A stretch of 64,000 bases of DNA, taken from positions 1,265,195 through 1,329,194 of the forward strand of contig OU696596.1 in NCBI GenBank assembly GCA_916048095.2, read 5' to 3'. The notes under the pieces are model-generated. The model had not been told where the DNA came from. It worked only from the letters and a program-made list of their open reading frames with translations, and searched no databases. Positions 1-11,870 of this stretch are shown here, piece after piece (position 1 is the first letter of the stretch; each line of letters begins with the position of its first letter). A program made the translations under genes and the position numbers. The DNA is from Sacculina carcini. Lineage: Eukaryota; Arthropoda; Thecostraca; Sacculinidae.

Positions 1-145
1 CTGTACTTGATAGAATTTCACCTGAAAACGCCTTCAACAACCGCTTCATCTCGGTCACCCTTCCTTCGTTCATCTATCATCGTCATTTGCGAAAGATCGC
101 CAATACACAGGAACATACGTTTGTGCGGTATGCTAGATGGAATAT

Positions 146-296
146 GCATGTTTTCTAGTGATGTTTCTAGTGTTCATGTTATGTTTGTTCATGTTTGTTT
201 CTAATTTATGTTTCTAGTGTTCATGTTATGTTTGTTCATGTTTGTTTCTAGTGTATGTTTCTAGTGTTTGTTTCTAGTGTATGTTTGTAATGTCAC
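146..296 (+). repeat. degenerate short tandem repeat
   Basis: Irregular copies of TGTTTCTAGTG alternating with TTCATGTTATGTTTG. Nothing else is seen between 1 and 537 except short unsupported ORFs. Confidence 0.7.
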
Positions 297-537
297 CACC
301 AACAAAAACAGACACGTGGTTGTTTACGTGATTCACATATCTACGACTGATGCAATGCCCGTGTGGGTGTGGGTGTGTGACTCGTTGCATGACACGACCA
401 ATACAGACACACAACATTGAACGAACCGAGAACTGATCACACCAGTACCAGTACCGGTACCGGGTGCTATCTATGACCAGGACCGTAGAAATCGCCCCCC
501 CCCCACACCTTCCACCCGGAGAATGCGTCGTACGCAC

Positions 538-692
538 GATGTTGAAATTTATCATAGAATAGCGCATACAAGTCCCCAGAAGACAAGGAGCTGATTGTAA
601 CTGCGTTTCCCAATCCTCTACTATAAGAAAGTTTCATTTGTAATGGAAGCCTCAATTATTGCCTTCGGGGGGTCCGTTATAAGACCTTATAA
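538..692 (+). repeat. dispersed repeat family A, copy 1
   Basis: Shares TTGAAATTTATCATAGA, TAGCGCATA, CCCAGAAGAC and ATTGCCTTCGGGGGG with copies at 20560-20728 (+), 6520-6690 (-) and 15005-15190 (-). No coding potential; class undetermined. Confidence 0.7.
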
Positions 693-716
693 CGGCTATA
701 ATGTCTATGACCATCA

Positions 717-932
717 ACACACACACACAACACTTCTCACGAACAAAGGACACACACAACACACACATACACCCACACACACACACACACATACACATAC
801 ACATTATGTCGCCATAAACGAGTGCGCAACAAAATGTGTTGCTTCCATCGAGTCATTGCTGTGTTGCAACTGTTTGTGTGTGTGTGTGTCTGCGTGTGTG
901 TGTGTGTGTGTGTGTGCGTGTATGTGAGCACG
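717..932 (+). repeat. (AC)n tract followed by (TG)n tract
   Basis: AC-rich 717-812 and TG-rich 875-932, about 60 bp apart: an inverted pair able to fold. Confidence 0.85.
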
Positions 933-1200
933 TGGTGGAGAGACGAGACGGTCACCGAAAATAGAAGGACAAACGACCAACACTCTCACGCGCACGTGCT
1001 TGTGAACTGTTTCTCGCTTCGTCAGCAGCAAGGTCAACAGCAAAGCAGCATGGTGATTGTGCTTCAGTGTGGATGAAATGTATTGAATGGTGCGTTTGTC
1101 TTTGTGTCAGTGTGAATGTGAATTTGTGTCCAAATGATCTCAGTATATGATCCAATTTGTGCAATTTATGGTACACACGCACACAAAAGCCAGATTGGCT

Positions 1201-1241
1201 ATCACACACTCACACTCACACTCACACACACCACAAATTCT

Positions 1242-1308
<67 letters not shown>

Positions 1309-1318
1309 ACATACACAA
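1201..1318 (+). repeat. (AC)n microsatellite
   Basis: ACTC/ACAC units then about 30 pure AC units. From 932 to 1200 there is no supported gene. Confidence 0.95.
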
Positions 1319-1479
1319 GTGCAGCAGCCTAGGCACATCGTTGCAATCTACGTTGCAAGTACAATAACAGGTGTAGAATAGTTTGGACAGCACGATGCAA
1401 ATAAGACGAAATAGTTGGAATGATCAGACAAATATACTAGCTGACAAGAAAAAGAGAGAGAGATCTAGTTGAACTAGAG

Positions 1480-1765
1480 CAGGGGTTGGCATCAACTATA
1501 TTTGCCGAGTGCCGGATAACTGAATAAAACACAAGTATAAACATAATTTTCAATAATTCCAAGCCAGAACGAAAGCTGCGGAAAATAAGACCAAAAAAAC
1601 TACACTTGGCATTTCATGTTAATATCGGGGGAGTTCCGTGCAACGGGGAAAAAAACAAAAATAACTCAAGTGTATATTTACTAGAAAGTTATCGAAGAAG
1701 CTTGGTCCATATATTTTATCAAGCAAACTCAAGTATGGTCGGCGGGCCGTAGTTTGCCAACCCTG
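1480..1765. mobile_element. hAT-like non-autonomous element
   Basis: Terminal inverted repeats CAGGGGTTGGCA at the left and TTTGCCAACCCTG at the right, 286 bp. Flanking 8-mers AACTAGAG and ACACAGAG match at 6 of 8, as expected of an old target duplication. Also contains the GGCGGGCC...GTAGTTTGCC end typical of such hAT repeats. No coding capacity. Confidence 0.6.
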
Positions 1766-1934
1766 ACACAGAGAACACAGAATGCTGGAAATAAATATGT
1801 ATATACGCCACAATTTGTCCCACACAATCTCCTGCAATGTCGGGTATCAACATACACTGATGATATGTGATTATCGATCACAGAGAACAGGACACACAAG
1901 TGAAGTCTGATGCAGTTCTTCACAGAAAGCCATC

Positions 1935-2440
1935 TAGTCGTATCTAGTCTCTTCGATGCCTCTAGTTTCTTGGATGTCAGGTTTCTTCGATACCTCTAGT
2001 CTCTTCAATATCTCTGGTCTCTGATGTCCTTGATCTCTTGGATGACCATGGTCTCTTCAATATCTCTGGTTTCTTCGATGTCTCCTGCCTCTGGCGTCCT
2101 TGATCTCTTCAATATCTCGAGTTTCTTCAATATCTCGAGTTTCTTCAATATCTCTAGTCTCTTCAATATATCTAGTTTCTTCGATATATCTGATGTCTTT
2201 GATGTCTCTGGTTTCTTCGATGTCTCAGGTCTCTAATGTCCTTGATTTCTTCAATATCTCGAGTTTCTTCAATATCTCGAGTTTCTTCAATATCTCGAGT
2301 TTCTTCAATATCTCGAGTTTCTTCAATATCTCGAGTTTCTTCAATATATCTAATCTCTTCGATATATCTAATTTCTTCGATGTCTCTGGTTTCTTCGATG
2401 TCTCTAGTCTCTTCAACAATATCTCGAGTTTCTTTGATGT
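1935..2440 (-). repeat. 18-bp minisatellite (EETRDI-like)
   Basis: On the minus strand units of GAAGAAACTCGAGATATT and variants, about 28 copies. Because 18 is a multiple of 3, several frames stay open on both strands; the minus frame reads (EETRDI)n. Variants TCTCTGGTTTCTTCGATG mark two sub-types. Confidence 0.85.
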
Positions 2441-2794
2441 CTCCTTTCTCCCGTGTCCGTACTGAATTGAAGATCACACATGATCCCACGTGCTCCCATG
2501 ATCACACATGATCCCACGTGAAGCTTGGAGCATGGTCAAATTGGTCAGCAATGTTCCACATACGCTCCATTTCTAATGCAGTTGGTCAGAAAACGTCCAT
2601 CATTATTCATCATGAGTCGTATATCTACAATATTGTTTCTTGACGGAAGCTGGCTGAGACAGCGCGAAATGAACGGTTGAGAACAGAGCCTTTTTTAGGG
2701 GCTGCTTGTTTATGTCAGCGCTAACGTTATCAGACATTGACCGTAAACGATAATTGGAGTAAAAACTCCACCAATCAAGCACAACACGCACACC

Positions 2795-2831
<37 letters not shown>

Positions 2832-3420
2832 ACACACACACACACACACACAAACACATAATTTGTACGTTCACAGTATGACTGTATTGTTTGTTTTGTA
2901 TATATTTTGTTTTTGCATTGTTCTGTTGCATGTTTTGTTTTAGCATATGTTTTGTAGTAATTTGTTGCACTGCACAAATCTTGTTGAAAAATACTTATTG
3001 TCTGTCTAACAAGCCATGGCTTGACAGACTATATTGCCTCTGATGTTTTCGTTATTTTGTGTTACCTGTGTGATGTTGTTTTTTTGGCAATAAATGATAC
3101 AATACAATACAATACACACACACACACACACACACTATTGATAGTACGGAAATGTTTATAATGAAAACACCAATACTGAATGCTCACCGTTGATGTTTGG
3201 AAATATTAATCACTCTTACACGAAACATGACCGCATAATAAGAATAATTATATAATTAATACAAGTGAAGTTATAGACAAATACCCAGTCTCAAATATCG
3301 CGGAATTTCGAATTATTAATGAAAACATACCATATTCAGTATCAATTGACAAAGACAGAACAGACAGGTCCGTTACGCTTTACTAATATACGAGTATTCA
3401 CTGAAATATCTTTAGAAACA
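2441..3420. other. no gene seen; CA tract and retroelement tail
   Basis: CATGATCCCACGTG is duplicated at 2478-2520. (AC)n at 2796-2862. Unique AT-rich sequence 3120-3420 with no exon signal. Confidence 0.6.
2880..3118 (+). mobile_element. retroelement 3' UTR and (CAATA)n tail
   Basis: T-rich sequence with CCATGGCTTGACAGAC, then GGCAATAAATGATACAATAC and further CAATA units leading into (AC)n. Same kind of GGCAATAAA end as the copy at about 52440. Confidence 0.4.
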
Positions 3421-3660
3421 AGATGGCGGATCCAGGGTGCAATTTTGGGGGTTGAATTATGTATGAGTGACTAGGTAGCGTGTGAAGGTCATGACTTGAG
3501 GCATTTTTCAATGATATATACACACAAATATACACAATAATGTGCGAATATGCTTTGCGATATCAAAAAATTCTACAGAAAGTATATTTTCTTGACTTCA
3601 TTTAGTGAACCTCTAGCTCAGGGGCTTCAGCTACCCGAGCCCCCTCTGGATGCGCCAGTT
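3421..3660. mobile_element. dispersed DNA-element family B, copy 1
   Basis: Left end GATGGCGGATCCAGGGTGCA, right end CCCTCTGGATGCGCCAG, imperfect inverted repeats. Shares TTTGCGATA...TTCTACAGAAA...TAGTGAACCTCT with the copy at 34131. Confidence 0.55.
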
Positions 3661-3794
3661 TTTGTAGCAGATCTGAAGACGTGGACAGAATACAGTATAT
3701 ATGTGACCATTAAACGACTCTAGACCACCAAACCACAAAACACAGCAGCATAGGAAGTTTTCAATTCAAGTGAGAAAAAAGCAAGTACAAGCCG

Positions 3795-3957
3795 AAGGAG
3801 ATGCCAGCCTGTTGTATTATCGTTCTCTCCTTCCTCTTGGATATGACAGAAGAGGAAGGAAGAAGCAGAGGGTCGGCTTTTAGTCGCCTCTTACACGACA
3901 CGCAGTGGGTACGGGGGCAGTATTCTCATCTCCTACCGCAGGGGTATGACATAGGAG
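3795..3957 (+). repeat. dispersed repeat family E, copy 1
   Basis: Contains GGAGATGCCAGCCTGTTG, CTTCCTCTTGGATATGACAG, GTCGGCTTTTAGTCGCCTCT, ACACGCAGTGGGTACGGGGG. Possibly SINE-like, but no clear pol III boxes. Confidence 0.6.
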
Positions 3958-4191
3958 AATTTTGCTTATTTGCGAAGTTGCAATTTGCAGATCGGGTGCA
4001 AGTGATCGTGTACCTTTCCAGTTGTTGTTGGTCAACTGTTTGTTTCGCTCGATCAAAACACGTGCTGATGATTCACTGACGAACCTCACTGGTAAAATTG
4101 CCCGTCGCCTGGGGGTGATCGGTTTTTCGTTCTGCTGCAAATACAAACACAAATCAGACGCTGCAGACTGAGACAAGAGAAGAGACCAAGG

Positions 4192-4282
4192 AAGAATGAA
4201 TGAGAAGCAAGAAGAATGAATGAGAAGCAAGAAGAATGAATGAGAAGCAAGAAGAATGAATGAGAAGCAAGAAGAATGAAGG
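4192..4282 (+). repeat. 20-bp tandem repeat
   Basis: AGAAGAATGAATGAGAAGCA in about 4.5 nearly identical copies. Confidence 0.9.
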
Positions 4283-4751
4283 TAACCACATGCGTGTTTG
4301 ACGTCATGAATGAGCCACCTCAAACGCAAACACAGGAAAATCAATCAAGATATGAGAAACAATCAGAAACCTGGTTATTCCAACTTATTGGTGACCCTGC
4401 TTCTCATATCTTTCTCGTATCTTCTCGCGCTCAGCCTCTTCAATTCTTTGCCTTGCCACGTATTATACTCCCCTTCTTATTCTTCTTTCCAGTCCTCTCT
4501 TTTTCGTTACATTTTTATTTGTCATTTGACCCTGCCTTACCCCCTTTGCTACTGTTCAATTGCTATCAGTTAATGTTGCGTTTATTACTGCTTTTTGTTC
4601 TCCTTGTGTTTGAATTGCTTTGTCATCGGTGTTCACTTCTGTCTTTCGTGGTTTTAAACCGTTTTGTCGCGCACGTGTTATATAAGCACTATAGCAAATA
4701 CATGTTGTTGTTGTTGTAACATTTGACATATTACAGACAATACGGTATATC

Positions 4752-5048
4752 GTGAATTGTCCAAAAATCTCAATAACAATAATGGCTCAGTTCAATTTCA
4801 TTGCGGAAAATGTGAAAAAAAATCAAAATATTTCCTCGCAAATTGTAACCGCGCCAAATAAAACATGTAGAGAAGAATTAAAGAGGAAGTGTGAGGTTTC
4901 ACTAGAAACAAGTTTGAAAGTCACTGAGATTGACAGAGAGAGTGAGAGGAGCGTCGACATCCTTGTCACGAGCATCCAAAAACAACACGTTGATGGAATT
5001 TTCCATCAAAGTCCACATGATTTTGCTGGTTATGATTCCACTCGCTAG
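4752..5048 (+). CDS. weak candidate ORF, unrecognised
   Basis: Open frame with an internal ATG at 4782 (MAQFNFIAENVKKNQNISSQ, CREELKRKCEVSLETSLKVT) and normal amino-acid composition, free of repeats until about 5040. No recognised motif, no clear splice sites, no supporting neighbour. Could be chance. Confidence 0.15.
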   Translation: MNCPKISITIMAQFNFIAENVKKNQNISSQIVTAPNKTCREELKRKCEVSLETSLKVTEIDRESERSVDILVTSIQKQHVDGIFHQSPHDFAGYDSTR

Positions 5049-5215
5049 ATGTCTCTCTGATCGCCAGTTCGTCACACACATACACACACAGACAGGACAA
5101 TGGCGCTCCCAACTCAAACGGCTGACTGCGTGTTGCGTGCGCACGCGCAAATACGACCACGACACACACAGATAGCGGTGTCCCTTGCATAACTGAGCCA
5201 ACCTCAAACTGAATG

Positions 5216-5295
5216 CTCCAGTAGGCAAGATATACACGTACACGTAAATGATATAGAACACAGGCCAGGAGAAATACTCTCCTATAACCGGCGCA
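5216..5295 (+). repeat. hairpin repeat family C, copy 1 (partial)
   Basis: Right half only: TACACGTAAATGATATAGAA, CCAGGAGAAATACTCTCCTA TAACCGG. Compare the copies at 12731, 26860 and 34505. Confidence 0.55.
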
Positions 5296-5429
5296 CACTG
5301 TTTATACATATACATAGATACTCTCACAAGGAATCACGAGTTTCCTCGATATTCCGGGGTTGTCTTTAGGCTTAGGCTGAGTAGCCTTGTGTTGGCTCTT
5401 GTTACATTCTTATTTTCGTTACATTCTTG

Positions 5430-5722
5430 TATTACATTGAACGCATCCACTGTAATGTCCTTCAAACGGCCATTAAAAACGTGTTTATTTCAACGTACTT
5501 ATGATTGCTAGATTTGTTATGCTGTTATAGTATGCTAAAGGCAGTGAAGGATACTGTCATTTGCTGTATTGTTCTAATTGTTTTTATTAGACGATATTGT
5601 ATTGTACTTGTGTTATATCTATTTGTATGCTTGTGTTATTTGTGTGTGTTCATAGCGCCTCTGAGGGAGTATAGACTATGAAGTGGCGCTTTATAAATAA
5701 AGATTGCTGTTGTTGTATTACA
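5430..5722 (+). mobile_element. LINE 3' end (RT C-terminus plus 3' UTR)
   Basis: The frame ending at TAG 5509-5511 reads SFKRPLKTCLFQRTYDC, the typical end of non-LTR reverse-transcriptase ORFs. It is followed by about 200 bp of 3' UTR ending GGCGCTTTATAAATAAAG and a TTGTTGTTG tail. 5'-truncated and inactive. Tail-like pieces also occur at 4660-4716, 9320-9350 and 28610-28645. Confidence 0.55.
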
Positions 5723-6519
5723 CACGCACACACACAAACTGACACAGTGATCGCTATGGGTGGAAATTTGCACGCGCTGTGAGTGAACTTGCACACAGTA
5801 TGTGACTGGGTGAATTAATGCGTTGAAATCGTCACATCACCACATTGGTGTGTCGTCCATTAACCACCAAACACACACACACACACGACACACACACCGA
5901 CACACACACACATACACGTATTGTTCGTTTAGATCGCCAGTTGCGCGACTGGTTAATGTTCCTCGTTTGTCTAGCTCAAATGAGCGATAAATTAAGCGAA
6001 ACGCAAGGACACAGCTTTACACACAAACACACATACACACACACAAACAGCTTTACACACACACACACACATACTGGTTGTCAGCATGATCCTGTGACAT
6101 TAAACAAACACATAGTCTGTTTTATAATACAGTTTGAAGCTGCTGTAGGGTGAATATGACGCTATCAGTGGAATATTGTATGTATGTGAATGCGGTATAT
6201 TTCATATATGGTATACAGCAGTATGCTACCAGTGTATGATGATATCATGTTCACAGTATCATGGAGCATAGAATAAAACCATATTGAACACCAACACCAT
6301 TTCAACTACATCTACATCCATGTCACATCAACATAAACACATGGGAGCTAGGAATATTACGCCTAGAGTACGTTTGGTCCCGCTTCATTCCCGAATCTCT
6401 AACCTAGTCCGACATTGAAAGACAAAGGGACTAAAGAGAAAATCAACAACATCCACATTCATGCCAACATCATCAACATCAACATCAGAAACGATGCGAA
6501 GTCTTAGGTCTCCCTGGAG
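5723..6519. other. no gene seen; CA microsatellites
   Basis: (AC)n tracts at 5868-5920 and 6020-6070, then unique sequence. No splice-bounded frame. Confidence 0.6.
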
Positions 6520-6690
6520 TCCCCATTATAAATATAGCATCACTATAATAGAGATCTGACCTTGGGAAAATGCAGTTACGAGCAGCCCCTCGGTCTCCAT
6601 TAATCTGGGAACTTTTATGCGCCACTTTATGATACATTTTAATATCATGAGCAGGGCCCTCAATACTGGAGAGCCCTTTCTCAGCCGGGC
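6520..6690 (-). repeat. dispersed repeat family A, copy 2
   Basis: Reverse-oriented copy with ACTATAATAGAGATCTGACC, GGGAAAATGCAGTTA and GCCACTTTATGAT, as in the 15005 copy. More diverged from copy 1. Confidence 0.65.
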
Positions 6691-6721
6691 GGAGGGTTCG
6701 AGGGGCAGTTGCTACGGCTCG

Positions 6722-7160
6722 GAATAACACCATCATCCATACTACACCATCATAGACAACATCAATAACACCTTCATCCATACTACATCATCATGTACAA
6801 CATCAACAACACCTTCATCCATACTACATCATCATGTACAACATCAACAACACCTTCATCCATACTACATCATCATGTACAACATCAACAACACCTTCAT
6901 CCATACTACATCATCATAGACAACATCAACAACATCCTCATCCATACATCATCATGTACAACATCAATAACACCATCATCCATACTACATCATCATGGAC
7001 AACATCAACAACATATTCATCCATACTACATCATCATGAACAACATCAACAACATCTTCATCCATACTACATCATCATAGACAACATCAACAACACCTTC
7101 ATCCATACTACATCATCATGTACAATATCAATAACACCTTCATCCATACCACAGCATCAT
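6722..7160 (+). repeat. 41-bp minisatellite
   Basis: About 10 copies of a 41-bp unit containing ATCATCATGTACAACATCAA and CACCTTCATCCATACTACAT. Some units carry ATAGAC or ATGGAC variants. Confidence 0.9.
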
Positions 7161-10019
7161 CAATGGGAACAGGATCGACATACAAGCTTCAACATCATCA
7201 AAAACACTGAAACACGCATCTGAACCAAGCGTATGATTCACCACACTCCAACACTCCGCTCCGATACTGTGCCTGCTTCAACGACACCTCTCTAGCCCAG
7301 TCTGGCTCTACTCGATGACAAGATGATGATGATGATGATGATGATGATGATAGTGATCAAGACTATCTCACCATTTTTCTACTGACCATACTCGACTACA
7401 TTGCAACACACACGCGCGCCATGTGTGTGAGTTTTTCTCTGAACCGGCGCCACGGATGTTCAACCGAGAAAAACAAAGCACCGATGATGACGACGCGACC
7501 TTGGCAAGATCCACACAAGACAACACTTGCCCTCTCTCTCTCTGTGTGTGTGTGTGTGTCTGGCTGTGCCTGGACGACCCAGGCCTCCGAGGCAAGCAAC
7601 AACAACAGGCATCCCGCAGTGACGGCGGAGGTAGTCTTTTTCTCGGACTCTCACTCACACAGACACTCTCTAGCGGGCACAAACGGTCAGCTTGACTTTG
7701 CTGCCGCTGCCGCTAATGGAGAGTGAATGTGGCTTTTTCGGTGGAGACGCTCGCGCGCGCGCGCGCTCGACGGCCAACGCGCTAAGGTCACGTGCAACAA
7801 AAACACCACTGACCCACATACACCAGCACACACACACCAACACACACGTGCACATGCATGCGCGCATGCAAACGCAAACTACACGACTGCACGGTTCCGC
7901 TGAAACTACTGAGCAAGGAATCTGCCAACTTGGCACAAAACGTGTTTGAGCAAGTTAAGCGAGAGAAGGAAAGATAGAAAACACTCATAAGTGCATGTGT
8001 GTGTGTGTATCGAGTTGTAGTAGAAATAGCAGAAGAACTTGAAGAATGAATAAACAAGGACCAAACAGTAGACAAAACCCTAGATATCTAAATACCCAAG
8101 ACAGTAGAAGTATCCTAAATTAATCTTCTGATAAATTTTCGTCTTTGAATGAATTAGGAATGTATTGTTTATCTGTTTGTCCGACAATTTCTCCACTTGA
8201 CAAGTTCTTCAATCAGAGTGGGGAATTTCCCAAATATCATGCACCACTGGTGATGTTCCATGCGCAATGTTTGTGTCGCCAAGCAAACACACACACACAC
8301 ACACTGGCACACCCCACCATATTGTATGTATCAGCCCCGCTAGGAAACGGTACTTCTGGAAAGCATCGCCATATCAAGGGTGTAGATTTATGTCGAGGCT
8401 CGGGGGGATGACAGCCATCATTCATGAGTGTTCAAGGACAGCTCAGTTGGCCAATTGCATGAGATCCTCCACCATTTTGCCTCTATTAAAATATACATAT
8501 ATATCACACACCCCAATGAGAAATATATTGCAGACAATTGCATACATTACATTTTGTTACTTTTTGCTATGTTGATTTTTAAGTCAATATACTGTCATTC
8601 AACTCAGCTCACCAGAATTCTCGGGGGATTGCATATCAACACCCCTAGTCAATCTGTCGGGGGGTATATATACCCCCATACTCAACAGGACCTACACCCA
8701 TGGTTAACGGACCAAACCACAACAATAATAATAACGCAATTAAAACTGGAAAAATACCAATCTCGTGACTGACCAATCAAAGATCCGTTATATCAATGAA
8801 AATCCCATGGTGCACAATAACTTTTCTCAATATGCCAATGTTTCAACATCCGGAAAATCCATATAGATACCGTAGTGGGAGGCAAAAAATCAATGAATTT
8901 TTTTGCAAAATTAAATCGAAAAAAGCATGTGCTTGCATCGAATCAAGCATATACATGCGAAATATCAACATGAACGGCATGAATGGATCAAGACATCCGA
9001 AAATACTGTGAAATATGCAGTGATAAATATGCAATCAGAAATATGGGATGACGGGAGAGACAATACTGATAATAAAATTGGAATAATCACAAAAATCAAA
9101 AGACCTCAGACAGTCTAGTCGAAACTAGAGCTAGTTAAAATCTATAGTCACATAAATATAGCAATGGTGTTTGATAAACAATAATATGTAATGCGTTCTA
9201 TATTGTTGTTTGTATACTCGCTAACTTCATTTATCTTTTTGTTGTAATATCATTTGTGTCATTCATTCATTTTGCCCCTGTGAGCTATTACTCTTTTATA
9301 TTGTTAACGCCATTTTTACTAAGCTATACTTGGCGCTACAATGTAAAAGTGGAGATAAATTTCTGACAAAGTATTCCCGAATTTAGAGGATGATAATTAC
9401 TCATGATTCAAAAATTAATCACAAAAAATGCATACCAAAAGCAAGAGGAGGGCTGGAACAAACCACCAATGATGAAACTAATAAATCAAGTCACTAATAG
9501 ACAATTGTGTGTTGTGTGTGTATAAGTGTTTGTTATATGGGATGTATTTTATTATTGTTGTTCATTGTTATTTTTGCGCGCATGTGTATAGATATGCGCT
9601 ATAAGAAGTATATATTCTTGAATTTTGAATCACAATACATTCAGCATAGCATCCGTGTTTCTATTCTGACAAATCGGACAATTTTATGCTATCTACATAA
9701 CGCACACAAAAATGGACATTTCATTACTACGAACGAACGAATGAATAAGTGAATCCAGAGTTTATTAGCCTTCAGCCGTCTGGTTTCAACTTTCAGTTTC
9801 AAGGCAAGTAAATTATAAACTACATAAATGGCGTCATTTAAACTTTCCCGAGAGTCGGAACAATATATATATATTGCTCACTCTACATCTCTCACTGTTC
9901 GAGGATCGATTGAGGTCTTGATTGTCAATATTAACGAACAGATAGAACAGACAGAAGAGAACAGACAGTGTCGTGTGATTGATGAAGTCATAGATGAAGG
10001 CAAAGCACGAGGCAACATG
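7161..10019. other. no supported gene; GC-rich patch then AT-rich DNA
   Basis: (GAT)n at 7320-7350. GC-rich, CpG-containing patch 7400-7800 with a run of GC dinucleotides at about 7751, CA tracts at 7830 and 8286. ORFs in the patch show no motif. 8100-10000 is AT-rich unique DNA with a LINE-like tail at about 9320-9350. Confidence 0.5.
8377..8700. mobile_element. possible DNA-element remnant
   Basis: AAGGGTGTAGATTTATG at the left and CAGGACCTACACCCA at the right are short inverted repeats; internal GGCTCGGGGGGATGAC and GTCGGGGGGTATATATACCC, a G-run palindrome. Weak. Confidence 0.3.
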
Positions 10020-10400
10020 AACCAGGACAGTACGACCTGACACAGTATGACCTGACACATTATGACCTGATACAGTATGACCTGATACATTAGGACCTGA
10101 TACATCAGGACATGACACAGTATGACCTGAGATAGTACTATGACATGACCTGAGACAAAGACATTATGACCCAAGATACTATGACATGACACAGTATGAC
10201 CTGAGATATTATATGACCTGAGACAGTATGACCTGAGATATTATGACCCAAGATACTATGACCTGACACATTATGACCTGACACATTATGACCTGAGATA
10301 TTATGACCTGAGACACAGACATTAAGACATGACACATTATGACCTGACACATCAAGACATGACACATTATATGACCTGAGACAGTATGACCCCAGTGTGG
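10020..10400 (-). repeat. 15-18-bp array adjacent to zinc-finger splice donor
   Basis: On the minus strand irregular units of CAGGTCATACTGTCT and CAGGTCATAATGTGT, about 24 copies. Begins about 10-25 bases after the donor at 10409 and lies wholly in the presumed intron. Confidence 0.85.
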
Positions 10401-10409
10401 TTGACCGAC

Positions 10410-10541
10410 CTTGTTTGCGTATCCTCCATGCAGCCTCATATGACCATTGAGGGCCGGTAGAGTCTTGAAGCTGCGCCAGCACACACGACACGTGTGAGCC
10501 ACGTGCTCGACGGCCAATGATGAACGGTGATTCACGTGCGT
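10410..10541 (-). CDS. C2H2 zinc-finger exon, TRERF1/ZNF541-like
   Basis: Minus strand, 44 codons between acceptor CACTGTTAG and donor AAG|GTCGGT. Encodes AHTCRVCWRSFKTLPALNGH MRLHGGYANK: a C2H2 finger (Cys-X2-Cys...His-X3-His) with the ALNGHMRLHGG tail I associate with TRERF1/ZNF541 proteins, nuclear factors with ELM2-SANT domains. Neither ELM2 nor SANT was seen in the window, so the family call is tentative. The intron following on the minus strand (10020-10400) is a tandem array starting about 25 bases after the donor. Confidence 0.6.
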
Positions 10542-10608
10542 CTAACAGTGACACAACAACAGCAACAACAACAACAACAACAACCCCCGGTTACTCCTGT
10601 TATTATAC

Positions 10609-10658
10609 CTCTCCACTGGCACAGCACATGTGGCACGGAAAATCCCCCACACACTCAC
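10609..10658 (-). CDS. small zinc-finger exon upstream of the 10.4 kb exon
   Basis: Minus strand, 50 nt: acceptor TTGTGTAG, then ECVGDFPCHMCCASGE, donor GTATAA, phase 0. Joins in frame to the 10410-10541 exon across a 67-bp intron, supplying a Cys-X2-Cys pair ahead of THVNHRSSLAVEHVAH. Unspliced reading stops at once (GTATAA), which supports a real donor. Confidence 0.5.
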
Positions 10659-10989
10659 CTACACAACACACAATGAACGACAAAACCTGAGTCACATTTA
10701 TAACACAACACCAAACTGTCAATTGGACACACACACACAGAGACGCAGGACAAATATGCAACACCACTGTCCCACTGGGAAACGACACAACACTGGTTGC
10801 ACGCGCACACACGCAGACACACACACAGAGACACGAGCCAGCGGGAGTGCGGGCTCAGACTGGCGCGCAGACAGAGCGGTAGTCGTGGCATGTTGCATGC
10901 GTGTTGCAAGGCCTCGCTGCAACGTTTCAAGTATCGGCGTCACCTCGCCTCGCTTGCCATCGTCTCATAGGGGACTGCTACACGCATGA
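10659..10989. other. CA-rich intron sequence and a GC-rich patch
   Basis: Minus-strand TG-rich tract upstream of the 10658 acceptor, then a GC-rich stretch 10835-10975. One minus frame there (VTPILETLQRGLATRMQHAT) is open but lacks convincing splice sites; it could be another exon. Confidence 0.35.
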
Positions 10990-10994
10990 ATAAC

Positions 10995-11870
10995 GGCAAT
11001 GGTGTCGTGTCAGTGGTGTCGTGGCAGTGGTGTCGTGTCAGTGGTGTCGTGTCAGTGGTGTCGTGTCAGTGGTGTCGTGTCAGTGATGTCGTGTCAGTGA
11101 TGTCGTGTCAGTGGTGTCGCGTCAGTGGTGTCGTGTGTCAGTGGTGTCGTGTCAGTGGTGTAGTGTCAGTGGTGTCGTGTCAGTGGTGTCGTGTCAGTGA
11201 TGTCGTGTCAGTGGTGTCGTGTCAGTGATGTCGTGTCAGTGGTGTCGTGTCAGTGGTGTCGTGGCAGTGGTGCCGTGGCAGTGGTGTCGTGTCAGTGGTG
11301 GTGTGTCAGTGGTGATGTGTCAGTGGTGTCATGTCAGTGGTGTCGTGTCAGTGGTGATGTGTCAGTGGTGTCGTGTCAGTGGTGTTGTGTCAGTGGTGTC
11401 GTGTCAGTGGTGTCGTGTCAGTGGTGTCGTGTCAGTGGTGTAGTGTCAGTGATGTCGTGTCAGTGGTGTCGTGTCAGTGGTGTCGTGTGTCAGTGATGTC
11501 GTGTCAGTGATGTCGTGTCAGTGGTGTCGTGTCAGTGATGTTGTGTCGGTGGTGTTGTGTCGGTGGTGTTGTGTCAGTGGTGTCGTGTGTCAGTGGTGTC
11601 GTGTCAGTGGTGTCGTGTCAGTGATGTCGTGTCAGTGGTGTCGTGTCAGTGGTGTCGTGTCAGTGGTGTCGTGTCAGTGGTGTCGTGTCAGTGATGTCGT
11701 GTCAGTGGTGTCGTGTCAGTGATGTCGTGTCAGTGGTGTCGTGTCAGTGGTGTCGTGTCAGTGGTGTCGTGTCAGTGATGTAGTGTCAGTGATGTCGTGT
11801 CAGTGGTGTCGTGTCAGTGGTGTCGTGTCAGTGGTGTCGTGTCAGTGGTGTCGTGTCAGTGATGTCGTGA
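10995..11870 (+). repeat. 14-bp minisatellite, long block
   Basis: About 62 copies of GTGGTGTCGTGTCA with GTGATG and GTAGTG variants and a few 16-bp units. The reading period of 14 opens [16 protein letters not shown] frames that are not genes. The same unit forms a second block at 15832. Confidence 0.95.

Noticed and set aside
10986..11722. [12 protein letters not shown] repeat proteins (also 15834-16345)
   Set aside because: A 14-bp satellite shifts frame every unit and is open in all three frames; no gene signal.
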